Shown: positions 44,834 to 56,946 of the stretch, in pieces | Layout of the letters: each line of letters starts with the position of its first letter | Position numbering within the stretch: position 1 is the first letter of the stretch | Assembly (NCBI GenBank): GCA_963575745.1 | Contig: CAUYUJ010020159.1 | Location: forward strand, 62,001 to 126,000 | DNA from: Prorocentrum cordatum | Lineage: Eukaryota > Sar > Dinophyceae > Prorocentrales > Prorocentraceae | Reading direction: 5' to 3' | Length of the DNA: 64,000 nucleotides | The notes under the pieces: generated by a model | Told to the model about the DNA's origin: nothing | What the model saw: the letters and a program-made list of their open reading frames with translations, nothing else | Database searches by the model: none | Made by a program: the position numbers and the translations under genes

Positions 44834-45688
44834 CGCGCCAGATCTATTGCGCCACCCCCTTGTCGCTGGACCCCATTTTTGGGTCAACCCGATTGGTTGC
44901 ATGAGGAGGGGGCGGGGAAGACTCTGCCACCGTGGGCGGGGGGTCCTTGTCCCTCAGAGGCTGGCGACCTCATCTCTCGTCTGGACTTCGCATCGTAGGT
45001 CAATCTCTGTGGGTTCCACGGCCCGAGACGGGCCACGGGAGGGTGCTGAACCTTGAACGCCCCCGCTGGCGTCTCTGCCGCGTCGAAGCGTCGCGAGCCT
45101 GCAACAAGCCACTTTCTCTCAAACTCGTCCTCCCGTGGACGCCGCGCTCGCCAGATTTTCGAGCTGCGCCCAACCGTGACCACGCATCATGCACGCGCTG
45201 AGATGGACCGCGCATCCGTAGGTCTGGTACGCGGGCACGGGGGGAATCAGTCCCCTCCGGGCCCGCGGAGCCAATGCCGCCTGAATTGGCGACCGCGCGA
45301 ACCGATGTTGGCACAAAGCGGGGCCAAATGGAAATCCTCTCGCCTCAATGCATGTTTGCGCTTTCGCGAACGTGGAACTCCCACTCAGAAGCCGAACAAC
45401 GGTCCAACATTTCATCCTGGGCCGGATGCTGCCAGGAGTGGCCCTGGCCCAAGGCTTACCGCGCCACTCGTCAGCCCCGCAGGCTCGCTGGGCATCGCGA
45501 GGGGCGCTCTTGAGGCCTCCTGGGACCCCCCAGGAATCTTGGGAAGACTTTCGGATGGAAAACACTCCGCACAAGCGTGGTCTTTCGGAAACCCGCTCTG
45601 AATCCACATCCCTGGCGCGTGGGGGGCCCGACGCCGATCCAAGAAATCCGCGCTGAGCGTTGAGGCCAGGGGGCACAGCTGGTAACAC

Positions 45689-45814
45689 CTGGCTGAAGCG
45701 CCCCCCCGCTCTGAAGCGCCGCTGCAACGAGGCATTGGCGCCGGCGCAGACGAGCAGCACCACGAGGTCCTGCGCCCTGTTGCGGATTGCCATGTGCAGG
45801 GCCGTCTCCTTCAC
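45689..45814 (-). CDS. Ankyrin-repeat gene, downstream exon
   Basis: Follows a strong acceptor (GCTGACTGCCCTCCCAG) and begins VKETALHMAIRNRAQDL, then VLLVCAGANASL, an ankyrin helix-loop-helix continuing the repeat cut at the end of the upstream exon. A donor CAG/GTGTTACC gives the end at 45,689. Ankyrin repeats bind other proteins; partners are unknown. Confidence 0.65.
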
Positions 45815-47080
45815 CTGGGAGGGCAGTCAGCAGCATCGCCGTGGGTGCTGAGATTTGCGAATCGTGAGGGTCAGCTGGCGGAAATGTAAGAGTCAAGCAG
45901 AAACTTGTCAGCCGTCGGGAAAGCTGCCCCAGGGCGGCTGGGGCGCGAGCGTCCGGGCGCCCCACCGTAGGGGTATAACTTTTCCAGCCGCCCTGGGGCG
46001 CGCGTGCCCAGAGGCGGAAAAGCTAATTGTTGTACCGTTCTTCGTCCATGGAGACACAGGAGGAAGTGGGCCCTCCCCACCCCAGGAAAACGCGCGCGCT
46101 CAACCACGCAAGAACATGAATATTCATGCGAACTCCTGTGCGCGTTACGCACGCGCTTCTCTCTGCCATCCTCTCCTTTCGTTCCTCTGGAGCGGCTCTG
46201 GAGGAATAGGGGGAGAGAACGGCGAGGAGAAGAACAGGTGGAGGCGCGGAAAAAAAACTAAATCGAGCATGTACGGATCGCTCGGGATCTCTGAGACCTA
46301 GCGAGCTCGCAAGATGAATCGGGCGCCGCGAACTTCCCCAAACGCTTTGGCACGCTCTCGAACAATTTCACCTTGCCACAATGACTCGGCCAAAGAAAAT
46401 GCCGAATCTCATTGCCCTGGTGGTTCTAGCCGCCCGAGGTGCCGGAACGCAGATCACACTGGACACGAAGCCATCCTCGCGCGGGTCGTCAGTGGGGGAC
46501 TCCACTCCAGACGCCACCTGATCCGCAGAAAGCCGCTGTACACCACCACCATGCCTAGCCGGTGCCATCCTGGGCCCCAAGATGTTGGATATATCCTCTT
46601 GGTCAAGGCCCGCGTGGTCTGCATTGTCTAAGCTGTGGCGCCCAAAACCCGGATAGCGAAGCGACGGATCGCGAAACGACTTGCGGCGTCCAAAACCCAG
46701 ATCGAAGAGCAGTCTTGCTCTCGCAGAAGCCAGTCCATGCAGCCGGAAAGCTCGTGGAAGGCGCTTGCAAGGGCGCCTGGAATGATGCCCAGGAAGCTTG
46801 CCAGCTTGAAATCGGAACTTGTAACGAGCCTGGGAAGCGCTGCGAAGGAGCTGCGCGCGGCACGCGTATTGGGAACGAACAGGAAAAAACGCTTCATGGA
46901 AACGCTGCGACCTCCCGCAAGCCGCTGCGGTGCTGCCTGACCAACAGCCAGGGAAAGGAGTTGGCTTATCCTTGCCTGCCCGCTTCGAATCCGAAACCAT
47001 CTCGGTCCTCCAATGCGCAGCCCTAGGGCGCAATTTGGCACTAGCCAGGCACGGTGGTGTTCAACTGCCTTCTGCTAAAC
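45815..47080 (-). other. Ankyrin-gene intron (1,266 bases)
   Basis: Donor CAG/GTTTAGC, acceptor CCCTCCCAG, phase 0. The joined frame reads EDLDQ then VKETALHMA, which fits the ankyrin consensus across the junction. Nothing else is recognised inside, although a 221-residue open frame crosses 46,368-47,033. Confidence 0.65.
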
Positions 47081-47537
47081 CTGATCCAGATCCTCGCGCA
47101 TGACGTTCAAGTCAGCCCCGCGGGCGATGAGAAGCGCGCACATGGCCAAATCTGGCGTGCTGGAATCGCACGCGCGGTGCAGCGGGGTCTCCTCCTTCCT
47201 CTGGTTGTGTCCGCGCTCGTTGTTGGCGCACTTCCTCGCGATGGCGTTCACGTCGGCCCCGTTGTCTAGGAGTTCCCTGGCCACCTCGAGGTTGCGCCCA
47301 GCAACGCACTTGTGCAGCACGTGCTCGCTGAACTTAGCGTCGGTCCGCATGGAATGGATGTGGCGGACCTGCTTGGCGTTCGCGTCGGCTCCGTTCGCCA
47401 GGAAGAGCTTCAGCAGCTCGGGGTCCTGCATCAGGAACGGCAGAGCCAGCTCGAACGCGGTCGAAGTGGAACCACAGCCGCGCCAGTCGTACTCCCTCTG
47501 CTGCGCGTTGACGTCCGCCTTGTGATGAAAGGGGGGC
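47081..47537 (-). CDS. Ankyrin-repeat gene, upstream exon
   Basis: Follows acceptor CCGTTTTGGCAG at 47,538 (an alternative acceptor CGCCTGCAG lies 40 bases upstream). It encodes at least three ankyrin repeats: LLKLFLANGADANAK, LHKCVAGRNLEVARELLDNG with ADVNAIA, and TPLHRACDSST with LIARGADLNVM. The TPLH turn and GADVNA hairpins are diagnostic. Frames and codon use are clean with no breaks. Confidence 0.8.
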
Positions 47538-48303
47538 CTGCCAAAACGGATTGCAAGTAGGTCAGGCATATATTCCTGCAGGCGGATTTTGAAGAGAAGT
47601 AAAACTAGCCAACACATGCTCCAGAGTAGGTAAGAGACCACGACAAGTCGTCACCAAACTACTTGTCTTACTCTTCTTGAATACCTCCTGTAGAGGGACA
47701 GGCCCGACTTCAACCTAGGTCACCTAACCTTGCGCATCGAAGCCCCCGCGGGGGGAAATTACCCTCGCGCCCTCGCGCCCCTTCGACACCCCCATGGAAG
47801 AAGGGTGACCGATCGGGCGATCCCTGGCCCCCGCCGCGACGCGCGATGATCACGGTCCACCTAGCGCTCACCCCTACTTAAGGGTCTTCAGAATCCCCCC
47901 ATAGGGAATAACAAATTATTTCCTCGGCGGCCTTATTCACGGACTGGGGTCCCACTATTAGGGGGTAATGCATTTTTCCCCGCGGCACCCGCGGCGCAAC
48001 AACGACGACGACAGGAGGAGCAGGAGGAGGAGGAGGAGGAGGAAGAGGAAGAGGAGGAGGAGAAGGAGGAGGGGGTGGAGGGGGAGGAGGAGGAGGAATG
48101 GGAGAGGGAGGAGGAGGAAACGAGAGTTTTAGCACCAGTCCGATCCACCGCCGAGTGAAGGGAGGGGGTGGGATCGAAACAAAAGACCCTCCGAGAATAC
48201 TCACTCCTGAACGTCAAGATGACTCCTTGAACTTGCATGCCGAAATGGGGACGGCCGAAACTGGGGACCATGCCCCACAAGAGACCGTTTGTTTGAATCG
48301 GCT
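47538..48303. other. No gene seen; GA-rich tract at 48,010-48,115
   Basis: Contains a GGAGGA/GAGGAG tract and a block CACCTAACCTTGCGC near 47,724 that resembles ACCTAACCTTCGCG at 48,342. No coding frame with a recognisable motif. Confidence 0.5.
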
Positions 48304-48539
48304 ATAACCCGGGTTATCCCGAGGGGGGGGGGCGACCGATAACCTAACCTTCGCGCTGTGGACAGCCCTGCATACGACCGCGCGCACCGGTGCTGCGGCC
48401 CCTACAACTGCTAACGATGCTGCAGCGATGCTACTTTTGGTGCTGCGACGATGCGGGCGCCGTCTGAGAATGCCTATGGATGTCTGGACAGCTCGCATTG
48501 GAATGCGCGGAATGTGATTGCTGAGCGTAGCCGCGAAGT

Positions 48540-49770
48540 CTTGTGTACACAATCTATAAAACACGCGCGCACCACACTGCCTGTGAGCACTACAAAACAC
48601 GCGTGAGCCACAACGGTCTTGAACACCACAGGTACTGCTACAGCAGAGGCTTCTGCGTGCACAACAGTGCCTGTGTACACCCCGATGCCTGGGCACACCA
48701 CAGGGCAACGTGCACCACAGCGTCCAAGGTCCCGCCGGGCACAAATCTGGAACATCCCCTGGGGCCCGAACGTATCACATTCAAAATGTGAGTTATTTGT
48801 GATTTCTCTTGCCCAAGGTACCTCCATTTTGGGCCGACCATGTTCGTGTACAACACGGTGCCTGTCTATAGTACACCACGACGCCCTTGCACAACACAAC
48901 TGCTTGTGTACACCGCACTGTCTGTGTAGACAACAGTGCCTTTTTACACCACAATGCCTGTGTACACGACAGCAGCTGTGTGGACCACAGCGCCTGTGTA
49001 CACTGCGGTGCTTGTGCATACCACAGGGGCAACGTGCACAACCATGTATGGCGAACATTTGCGCCAAAACGCTTCCTTGCACCTCCAAGGTCCCGCCGGG
49101 GTCCAAATTTGGAGAATCCCTGGGGCCCGAACGTATCACATTCAGTATGTAAGTTATTTGTGATTATTGATTATCTGGCCTGGGGTGCTGTCCCCCCCCA
49201 ATTTTGGCCGACCATGTCTGTGAATACCACAGCGCCTGTCTACCATGCGCCACAACGACTTTGTACACCACAGCTGCTTGTGTACACCGCAGCGCCTGTC
49301 TACACAACAATGTCTGTGTACAACACACCGCCTGTACACTACAGCGGCCGCGTGCACCGCAAGCCTATGTACACACCACACACAGTGCCTGAGTAAACGA
49401 CGAAGCGTATGTGCACCACGGTTGCCGCTTTAGCACCATACTCGTGCAACACAGCCCCTTTGCACCAAAGTGCTTTTGTCACCACAAAACGGCGTACCTT
49501 CCAGGGCCCCCCGCGGGACCGAACTCCAGAAATCGCGTGGATCCGAACGTATCAAATCCAATATGTAATCTATGTGTAATTATTGTTTTTCTTGTGCAGG
49601 GAACGGTCCCGTCTTTTGGGCCCAAAACGCCTGTGTACATCATAGCGAAAGTGTGCACAACAGCGGATGTGTACACCGCAGCGCTTGTGTACACCACAAC
49701 ACGTGGTACACCACGATCACGGTGCACCGCAGAGCTTTTGTACACCACTATGCGTGGGATGCCCCCGTGA
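48540..49770. repeat. Higher-order tandem repeat rich in TGTACACCACAG
   Basis: Short degenerate units (TGTACACC, ACAGCGCCTG) fill the interval. Three longer blocks share the order GGTCCCGCCGGG, CTGGGGCCCGAACGTATCACATTCA, GTRAGTTATTTGTGATT and TTTTGGGCCGACCA: 48,729-48,840, 49,089-49,215 and, more diverged, 49,502-49,620. Period is about 360-410 bases. Thr/Val/Tyr/Cys-rich plus-strand frames are artefacts. Confidence 0.7.
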
Positions 49771-50029
49771 ATGATAACTGATGTTGCAGCAACAACCGTG
49801 CACACCACAAAATCTGTCTTTTCCATAATGCCTGGTGCATCACGATGCCCGCGTGCACCGCGCGAGCTGCGTGCACTTATGCTTGCATGCGCTACAACGC
49901 CTGCGTACACAACACATCCTGCTGCAACAGCAGCAAATGCGCGCACCAAACCGCCTCGCTGCCTGTGCACAACGCGATGCGTGTGTACGCGCTGCTCACG
50001 TGCACCTCCAATACCTTTGGATGACGTCG

Positions 50030-50030
<1 letters not shown>

Positions 50031-50084
<54 letters not shown>

Positions 50085-50150
50085 TCGTCGTCGTCGTCGT
50101 GCTTGTCGTTCGTCGTCGTCTGTCGTCGTTTGTCGTCGTCTGTCGTCGTC
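50031..50150. repeat. GTC/TCG trinucleotide microsatellite
   Basis: About 20 uninterrupted GTC triplets followed by interrupted copies. It yields poly-Val, poly-Arg and poly-Asp frames only. Confidence 0.95.
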
Positions 50151-50789
50151 TCTCCGCGCCACTCCAAGTCCCAACGGTTCGTCAACGCGCATCCCAACAC
50201 ACGAGCATGCTGCTGTGGCGAAAACCGCCGCGCCGTTGAACACAGCGTTCCCTGCGACCTCCCTGTGACCCCCCTTTACCTGCACAACCAGCTACGTTAG
50301 GTTATCCTCGGTGGGGGGCAACCCGATAACCCGGGTTATCGCTGGACCCCCAAAAGACAAGTTCCAAAACCCCGCCCCAGACTACTCACGGTCGCGCTGC
50401 CAAGCAGGCGACGAAAGGCCCCGGAGGGATCACTTCCACGGCGACACCGGCAACGATGTTCCTGCACAACATGTTGCTTCGCGGTGACAAAGACCCTTAA
50501 CCCTTCGAGTCGGGAGCTGACTACAAAGCTAATTCACCCCAACATAAAGTTGTTCTTCGAATCTAGGAAACATTCGTGGCACACACGTAGATATTCGAAC
50601 CGTATCTGTATGTTTTCATGTTCGATTAAAAAAGAAGCTTTGGGTGGATCAATTGTGTACTCGATGTCCTACTCGAATCCTGCGAGAGGAGACCTAAGTC
50701 AAGAGGGTCACCCAATTAAGTGTTGGGTTTTTTCCACCATCGGAGCTTGCCTCTGTAGGGGTCCTAGCGGATATGGTATGTGAGGTGCG

Positions 50790-51095
50790 CCGCCGATTTG
50801 GTGGCCGGCCCGGGTGCCCGGGTGTCCGCGGGTGCCCGGGTTCGCCGCCGATTCGGTGGCCGGGCCCCGGTGCCCGGGTGCCCGGCTTCGCCGCCGATTC
50901 GGTGGCCGGGCCCAGGTGCCCGGGTGCCCGGGTGCCCGGGTGACTCGGGTGCCTGGGTGGGTGCCCGGGCGCCAGGTGCGGGGTGCCCGGGTGCCCGGTG
51001 CCCTGTAGCCCTATAGCCGTGTAGCCCTATATCCCTATCGCCCTATAACCCATATAGCGCCCAAGAGCCCATATAGCCCTGTAGCCCTACAGCCC
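50790..51095. repeat. GTGCCCGG minisatellite and TAGCCCTA repeat
   Basis: 50,790-51,000 is tandem GGTGCCCG and a longer unit GCCGCCGATTCGGTGGCCGGGCC in three copies. It passes directly into about nine copies of TAGCCCTATA at 51,003-51,095. The stretches 50,345-50,780 and 51,100-52,840 hold no gene I can support. Confidence 0.85.
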
Positions 51096-52849
51096 TAAAC
51101 AGATTATGATTGGGGCTTCTCTCTGGTATCATTGGGTTTAGCAGGTGCGTCGAACCAGACCGCCCAGGTGCATGATCCCTGATGCAAAGACGGGGACCTC
51201 CGTGGGGCTGCGTCGCCATCGTGTTTTTAAGGTTAGGGCTTCTTTAAAGATCGAAGGACAGAGTGGGCAGGAACTAAACGTTCGCGGTTTTACTCTCGGT
51301 TGTTTCCGCCCAGCTTTCCATGGCACCGGTCCGGGGGATGAGCCCAACATTGGACACTTGTCCGTCGGCCTGCCGGGTCGCATCGCGATGTCTCTGAATT
51401 TTGGGTCGCGCCCTCCATTGCCCACCCCTGGTGGCAAGGGGGGAGGAGGAGAGGAGATGCTGAGATAGAGCGCGACTATGTGCCCGCTGCTCTCAATGCA
51501 TTTGCGATGGGCGAGGCGGCGGCGGCAGCCGCGAACCGCCCGCGGCGCGCGCCGAACAAATATGGGGCGTATTAATCATGGTGTTACAAGTTAAACAACA
51601 CAATCTCTGAAATCAGAGAGTGCGCCCATCGGACTACAATGGATATGCCGCGAAGATCGAGCGGGGCCCAGCGGGCCCTGACGAACCGAGATGCTGGGCC
51701 TCAGGAGCACGGGCGCCGACAAGTGGGATGCGAGCGAAACCTGATACAAGGAGTGACAGCAAGGCCCAGAGGGCCATTCAAGTTGAAACCAGGGGCCGAG
51801 GCGGGCGACAGGAGCCCGGAAGCAAGAGGCGAGGAAAGCGATGGGAGCGGGGGCACAGGCGCCAGCAGCGGAGGCGCCCCCAGGGTCGGCGGAGTGGTGC
51901 GAACGCGGGCTCACCCTGCAACGCGAGCTACACTTATGAAAAAAAGCTGGCCCACGCGTGCAAGTTGCACACCTGGAACCAACGTCATCGACGCCCACGG
52001 GCACGAGAATGCCCCGGGAGGAGCACGGCATCAGTAGTAGCTGCTGGTCCAGGGGGGGCATGGGCCCTGCCAGTTCTCTGGCATGCAAGACATGGCCTTG
52101 GGCGAAGACCAAGTGTGGCGCGGCGAGAAGCACCGCTCCTCATGGAAGTTGCGCCCCAATCTCATGGTGGACGATAGGGCCTATTTCGTATGCGGCGTTC
52201 GCCGCTTGCTCTTGCTGCCTGCGGTGGCGGCCTAGGCGATGTCGGGGCCGCCGCTCGAGCGAGGCCCTGGTTTTGCGAACGGCCACAATGAGGCGCGGCC
52301 ATTAACCAACTCCACTGGGCGCGCTCAGCGGTGTGGGCTCGTTTAGACAACGACCATCGACGACGAATATGTTATAGCCAACCGCGCATCATCCATGCGC
52401 ATATCCGTTGCGCACATCATGCGACGAACAACGCACGCACACGCGCGCACAACTATGCACGCGATTTGTCACGATTGCTGGGCGAGCGTCGCCCACATAA
52501 TTACGCACGTGCAGGAGTGTGGCGCATCGTTGCAACTAGCGCCATTTCGGCAACACGCCCATCACACGTTTCGCGCCCCACCGTTCACGTGCCCAAGGGT
52601 TGGCGGCACAGGCGTCGGCCGAACTGAAAAGGAGACAGGGGGGGCGGACCCTGGGGAGGGCAGGCAATAACACTAGACAGACATAGCACGGGCAATCCTG
52701 GAAGTGCAACGGGATGCACCCCCCCACCACCCCCTCCGCGCGCATCGGGCTCGAACACGGGCCCGACAGGGATTCAACGGGGAGGGGGCAAAACACCCAC
52801 GTGCCCTCCCACGCCAACCCGTGCCACCTCGCGCTGGCGAAGATGGAGG

Positions 52850-53180
52850 GCGGGGGCTCCTCCTCATCCTCATCTTCCTTCTCATCATCCTCATCTCCTC
52901 CTCCTCTCCGTCCTCCTCCCCCCGCCCTTCGCCCCCGCCCTGTCCGCCACCAGTGCCCCGCCCATCCATCCCAGCCCTTCCTCCTCCTCCTCCTCCTCTT
53001 CATCATCATCATCCCCCGCTCATCCCCATGCGCCAACTCGCCCGCGCTCCCCGCGTCATCCCTGGAGCCCAGCGTCAGATTCCTCCTCGTGCCCCCCTCC
53101 TCCTCCTCCTCCTCCTCCTCCTCTTCCTCCTCCTCCTCCTCCTCCTCCTCCTCCTCCTCCTCGCCACCATCCTCCTCCTG
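52850..53180. repeat. CTC/TCATCC microsatellite
   Basis: TCATCCTCATC and CTCCTC runs, longest at 53,095-53,165. Ser/Pro/Leu and Glu/Arg frames are artefacts. Confidence 0.85.
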
Positions 53181-53209
53181 CCCCTTCCGCCCCTGCCGTC
53201 CTCTCCGTC

Positions 53210-53700
53210 CTCCTCCTTGGTTACGCAGCACATATGATCCTCGATCGCATTGCTGAATGTTATCATGATTGGATTGAAAACGTGAAAACGTGATTCGTTG
53301 GTTTGGTTTTATCTCTCATCGGGAAACGTCGAACAGCAATGGCCAGTAATCGGCAGTAATCTGCAGTAATTTGGCAGTAACCTGCAGTAGTCGCCAAGGC
53401 TACCCCTGCTCATCAGCATCATGATCCATCTTCTGCAACTCATCATTCTTCTCATCGTCCGTATCCTCATCCTCCTCGTCTCCGTCCTCCTCCCCATCCT
53501 CTGCGTCCTCCTCCTTGGTTACGCAACGCATCGGGTCCTCGATCGCACTGCTGAGTGTTATCAGGATTGGATTGATAACATGATTCGCTGGTTCGGTTTT
53601 TCTTCTCATCGGGAAACGTCGAACAGTAATGGCCAGTAGTGGCCAGTAATCTGCAGCAATCGGCAGCAACCTGCTGCAACCGCCAAGGCTCTCCCTGCTC
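53210..53700. repeat. Tandem duplication of an approximately 200-base unit
   Basis: The segment 53,215-53,410 (TTGGTTACGCA, TCCTCGATCGCA, TGTTATCA, CATCGGGAAACGTCGAACAG, then CAGTAATCTGCAGTAA words) recurs diverged at 53,511-53,700, with a CTC-rich spacer between them. Each copy ends with three to five CAGTAAT/GCAGTAA words. Confidence 0.8.
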
Positions 53701-54002
53701 GCAAGACGAGGAGGGATGATGGAGAGATGGGATCGAACTGGAGGTAAAAGGATGGCGACGAGGAGATACGATGAAGGAGTGAAGAGGAAGGGGGGGAGGA
53801 GGCGTTCGTACCACAGAGTCTGCACCGTGGCTCAAGACAGCTCTCTTCCCCAGGATGTCGTGCGAGCCATCGCTCACTCATCCCAGTCGCCGTGTAACTG
53901 AAGCCACCATCCACCACAGACAAGATACGTAACCCCAACAGACCGTCTGTGCTGGCCACTCATTGCCACGACTCTCGACATGCAATGCCAGCCACTCGTG
54001 CA

Positions 54003-56946
54003 TCACCGATTCGCGAGGAACTCCTGGAACTTCCTGTACGGCCTGATGGGGTTGCTGAACTCAGGGTACGTGTCAAGCAGCACGTCTAACATCGCCTTCG
54101 TGCGGCTCGAGTCCGCCTCATCACCAGAGACAGCCCAGCGGAGGTAAGTGCACGTCTGCGTGCATCCAGACAGGACGAGGAAGCCGCTGGGGATGAGCAA
54201 GCCGGCGTCGGTGTTCGTGACCAGCGCGATGGTGCCCTTGGCCTGGTCCACCAACGTGTTCATCTGGTCGATCGTCATCTGGTGCAAGCTGCGGCGCTTC
54301 TCGCGCCAACTCGCCCCAGGCACGCTGTAATGCGGCAAGCACACGAGCGTCTCACTACCGTCCAAGTACATGCGAGCTTCCGTGCACCCGTGGATCCCAG
54401 CCTGCACGACAGTGCGAGTCTCCGTCGTCGAGACCAGCTCGGGCGCGTACACTTGGTGAGCCCACGGCTCGTCTGGGAGAATCAACTTCGTCGTGCAAAT
54501 CGCGTCGAAGGACTTGCCGATGAGGGAGACGACCTTCTTGCCCTTCGGTTCCAACGTGCATGCCCAGTCCGCGCCCGTGGTCTTCATGTGGCTTTGCATG
54601 GCCTTGATGCCGCGCTTGATGACGGCCGAACTGCGAACGCTCTCGTAGATGCTCACCTGGGTCGGCGTCGCTACGGCATTCATCTTGGACACTTTGACCC
54701 CCGCCTTGGCTTCGACAAGGGAAGTGCCGACGTTGACCTCCTGCATATGCTTCAGGATCTCGAAGAGAGGGTTCGGCGGCCGAGCTGAAGACTCAACCTC
54801 CGCGCTGCCAGTGCTCTTCGCCGCCCAAGAGTGCACGCTGATCATCTTCTTCACCTTGCCGTTCATGGTCGTGAACTCCTTGACAGCGCCCTTGTTCAAC
54901 TCCTTGCCGATGTCCGAGATCTCCTTGGAGATGGCCCTGCAAGCAGGCACCGTCGTCAACCCCTCCTCCATCCTGCCCATCACATCCTGCATCTTGGAGT
55001 TCACGGTCTGGCTCACGTAGAGTATCGCAGCATTCGCCAGCCCCTGCAACTCACCCAACGCCGAAGCAGCCGATCCACCCTCTGGGCCGTACGCAGAGAT
55101 GCAACTCGCTTTGGTAGCTCTCATGCCCCCCTCGAGCTTCGTGATCTGCGCCGCGATCTTCGCGGCCATGGTGCCAGCCAGACCCTTGACCTTCGACTCC
55201 TCGATGGCGACGGAAGCACCAGGCTTCCTGGTAGCTCCGCTGGCGCCCTCGCCCTTGCGGTTCGCCTCCGCCGCGGAGGCGGCGGCCTGCTGGGCCAGAA
55301 AGGCCTCGTGCGCCCCCAGGTTCCGCACCGTGGCCGCGTCGCGGGCGATGGCGCCAGCCCAAGGAGCTCGCCCCCCCACATCTTGAAACAACAAGAAGTT
55401 GCGAACATGTTTTCAAGATGCCGAAAGCGGGGGAGACGAATAGATAAAACACAATCGTCTAGAGGCACACGGGGTCCGGATGGACTGCCACACATCAAGA
55501 GGCATTCGGAACATGGGAAAAAAGAAAACGAACAAGTTCCCATTGAGCTGCAGCCTCCCGCGCGATCGTCGGGAGCAGCACGCTGACAGGCTCTTGACGA
55601 ACTGGCTGGTCTGCTGGGCGAGCTTGGACAGCAAGCTGCGGGGCGCCAGGCCGAACATCAGCAGTGAGCACGGGCGTCAGCGACTTCTCGTACTGACCGA
55701 GCCTGCTTCTCCCGCCAGCGAAAAGATTCTGCCGATGATCAGCGGCCCTGACAATGGCACTGCGATGAGAAGAGGCGATCTCGCTGGTGCGCTGGCGCTT
55801 GATGCGCTTGAGGCCCTCGTACTGTGGGACGTTCCACTGGTTGCGATGCCACTTGCACTCCGACTGCTGAGTGTCGATGATGTGCTGCCACTCCTTCGTG
55901 AGGTCCTCGCGGGCCTTCCCCTCCATGATGCCGTTCCGCAAGAATACATTCCACGGTATCCATCCGTCGATGTCATCGTTGCAAATCTCTACTGCTTCCT
56001 GCCAGGGTTCCTATGTGTACGCGTGCTGTTTGTTGTTTCTGAATTTTGTTTTGTCGATTAGATGCTTTGCTGCTGCTGGTGCGTTTGGAAGTGCCATGTG
56101 TTCGTTGCTCTTGAGGTTTGGCCGTGTCGTGTCATTGATGTTGATGTATTCTGGTTGGTGTTTGCGTGCCTGCTGTTGCTGATCTCACAGCGGGATGGTT
56201 GTTGCCACGGTTGCTTATCAACGGCATGAGGCGCTCGTTGCTATTGCATCCCCGATGTTTCTCCGAAGCGCCGCCGAATCGTGACCAAAATCCCTAGAGC
56301 AGTGACCCGAAGGCCGTCAACACTTTTCAAATCCCCCCACTCCTCCACACCTCCCCCCCATCATGGGAACCGATAGCGAACAACCAAATGGAATGGGGGT
56401 GGGATGGGTCTTTCTACCCTGGCTAGTGCTGCCCTGGTGCTCCTCTTTGAACTCTAAACTCTGGAACCTGGATTTCGAATCCATGGGCTGCCATTTGAGA
56501 AACCACTCTGTCTGATCTGCTTCCGAGAGGCCATTCCACCAATGACGAAGCTTCTGGTTTTTCCACCACCTAGCGACCAATCCGTTGCACGACCTGTTGT
56601 CCGCGAAGCACCAGAACTGCGTGCCCTTGGGAATGGATTCCGAGAGCGGGAGCACCTTCTTGCACTTGGCGCAAGTGTAGGAGCCAGGGGGAGCGGCCGA
56701 GGAGCTCTGCCCAGACTTCCCCGACTTCGCGACCACCATGGCGGGGCCTGCGCCCTGGCTATCCTCGAAGTCCACCATCACGCCGTCGAGAACGCCGTCG
56801 CACGGAGAGCGGGTGCCTTTGGACTTGGAACCGCGCGCCGAACCTGCCAGTGTCGGCGTGCCCGAAGATGGCGCCGTCATCCCAGGACTGGGCGGGGGCG
56901 GCACGCCAAGGTGGCCCTGGGAGCCCGCGCCACTGGCGGGATCCAT
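54003..56946 (-). CDS. Three-exon gene, Cys-motif protein of unknown function
   Basis: Exon 1 (56,418-56,946) starts MDPASGAGSQG and contains YTCAKCKKVLPLSESIPKG, FWCFADNRSCNGL and RWWKNQKLRHWWNGLS, a Cys-pair segment that may bind zinc. It ends at donor GTAGAAAG. Exon 2 starts at about 55,988 with ICNDDIDGWIPWNVF and runs through EDLTKEWQHIIDTQQSE; its end is unclear (about 55,740 or below). Exon 3 (about 55,394 to TGA at 54,003) is a clean 460-residue frame with an Ala/Lys helical start, KMISVHSWAAKS, FDAICTTKLILPDEPWAHQVY, LVCLPHYSVPGASWREKRR and ALVTNTDAGLLIPSGFLVLSG. No catalytic motif is recognised. By memory it resembles a repeated dinoflagellate family. There are no in-frame stops in exon 3. 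Confidence 0.6.

Larger units (their letters stand above)
41760..45688. other. No gene seen; small repeats
   Basis: A 125-base-spaced duplication at 42,178-42,360, a stem-loop at 42,886-42,918 and a TA run at 44,804-44,832. Open frames on both strands lack recognisable motifs. Further exons of the ankyrin gene may lie in 45,000-45,688 but I cannot define them. Confidence 0.4.
48304..50340. mobile_element. Possible inverted-repeat-bounded non-autonomous element
   Basis: The left end reads ATAACCCGGGTTATC, a G-rich spacer, then GATAACCTAACC. The right end reads GTTAGGTTATC, a G-rich spacer, then GATAACCCGGGTTATC. The 15-base outer block is identical, and the inner 11 bases are an inverted match. 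Each end can itself fold as GGTTATC...GATAACC. The inside is TGTACACC-rich tandem repeat and a GTC microsatellite with no transposase. A 3-base GCT flanks both sides, which could be chance. Confidence 0.4.

Noticed and set aside
46368-47033. 221-residue minus-strand frame
   Set aside because: It lies inside the ankyrin-gene intron and has no recognisable motif.
48619-49433. Thr/Val/Tyr/Cys-rich plus-strand frames
   Set aside because: Encoded by TGTACACC tandem repeats; different frames give equally long products.
49835-50239. Poly-Val frame with membrane-like character
   Set aside because: Direct translation of a GTC microsatellite.
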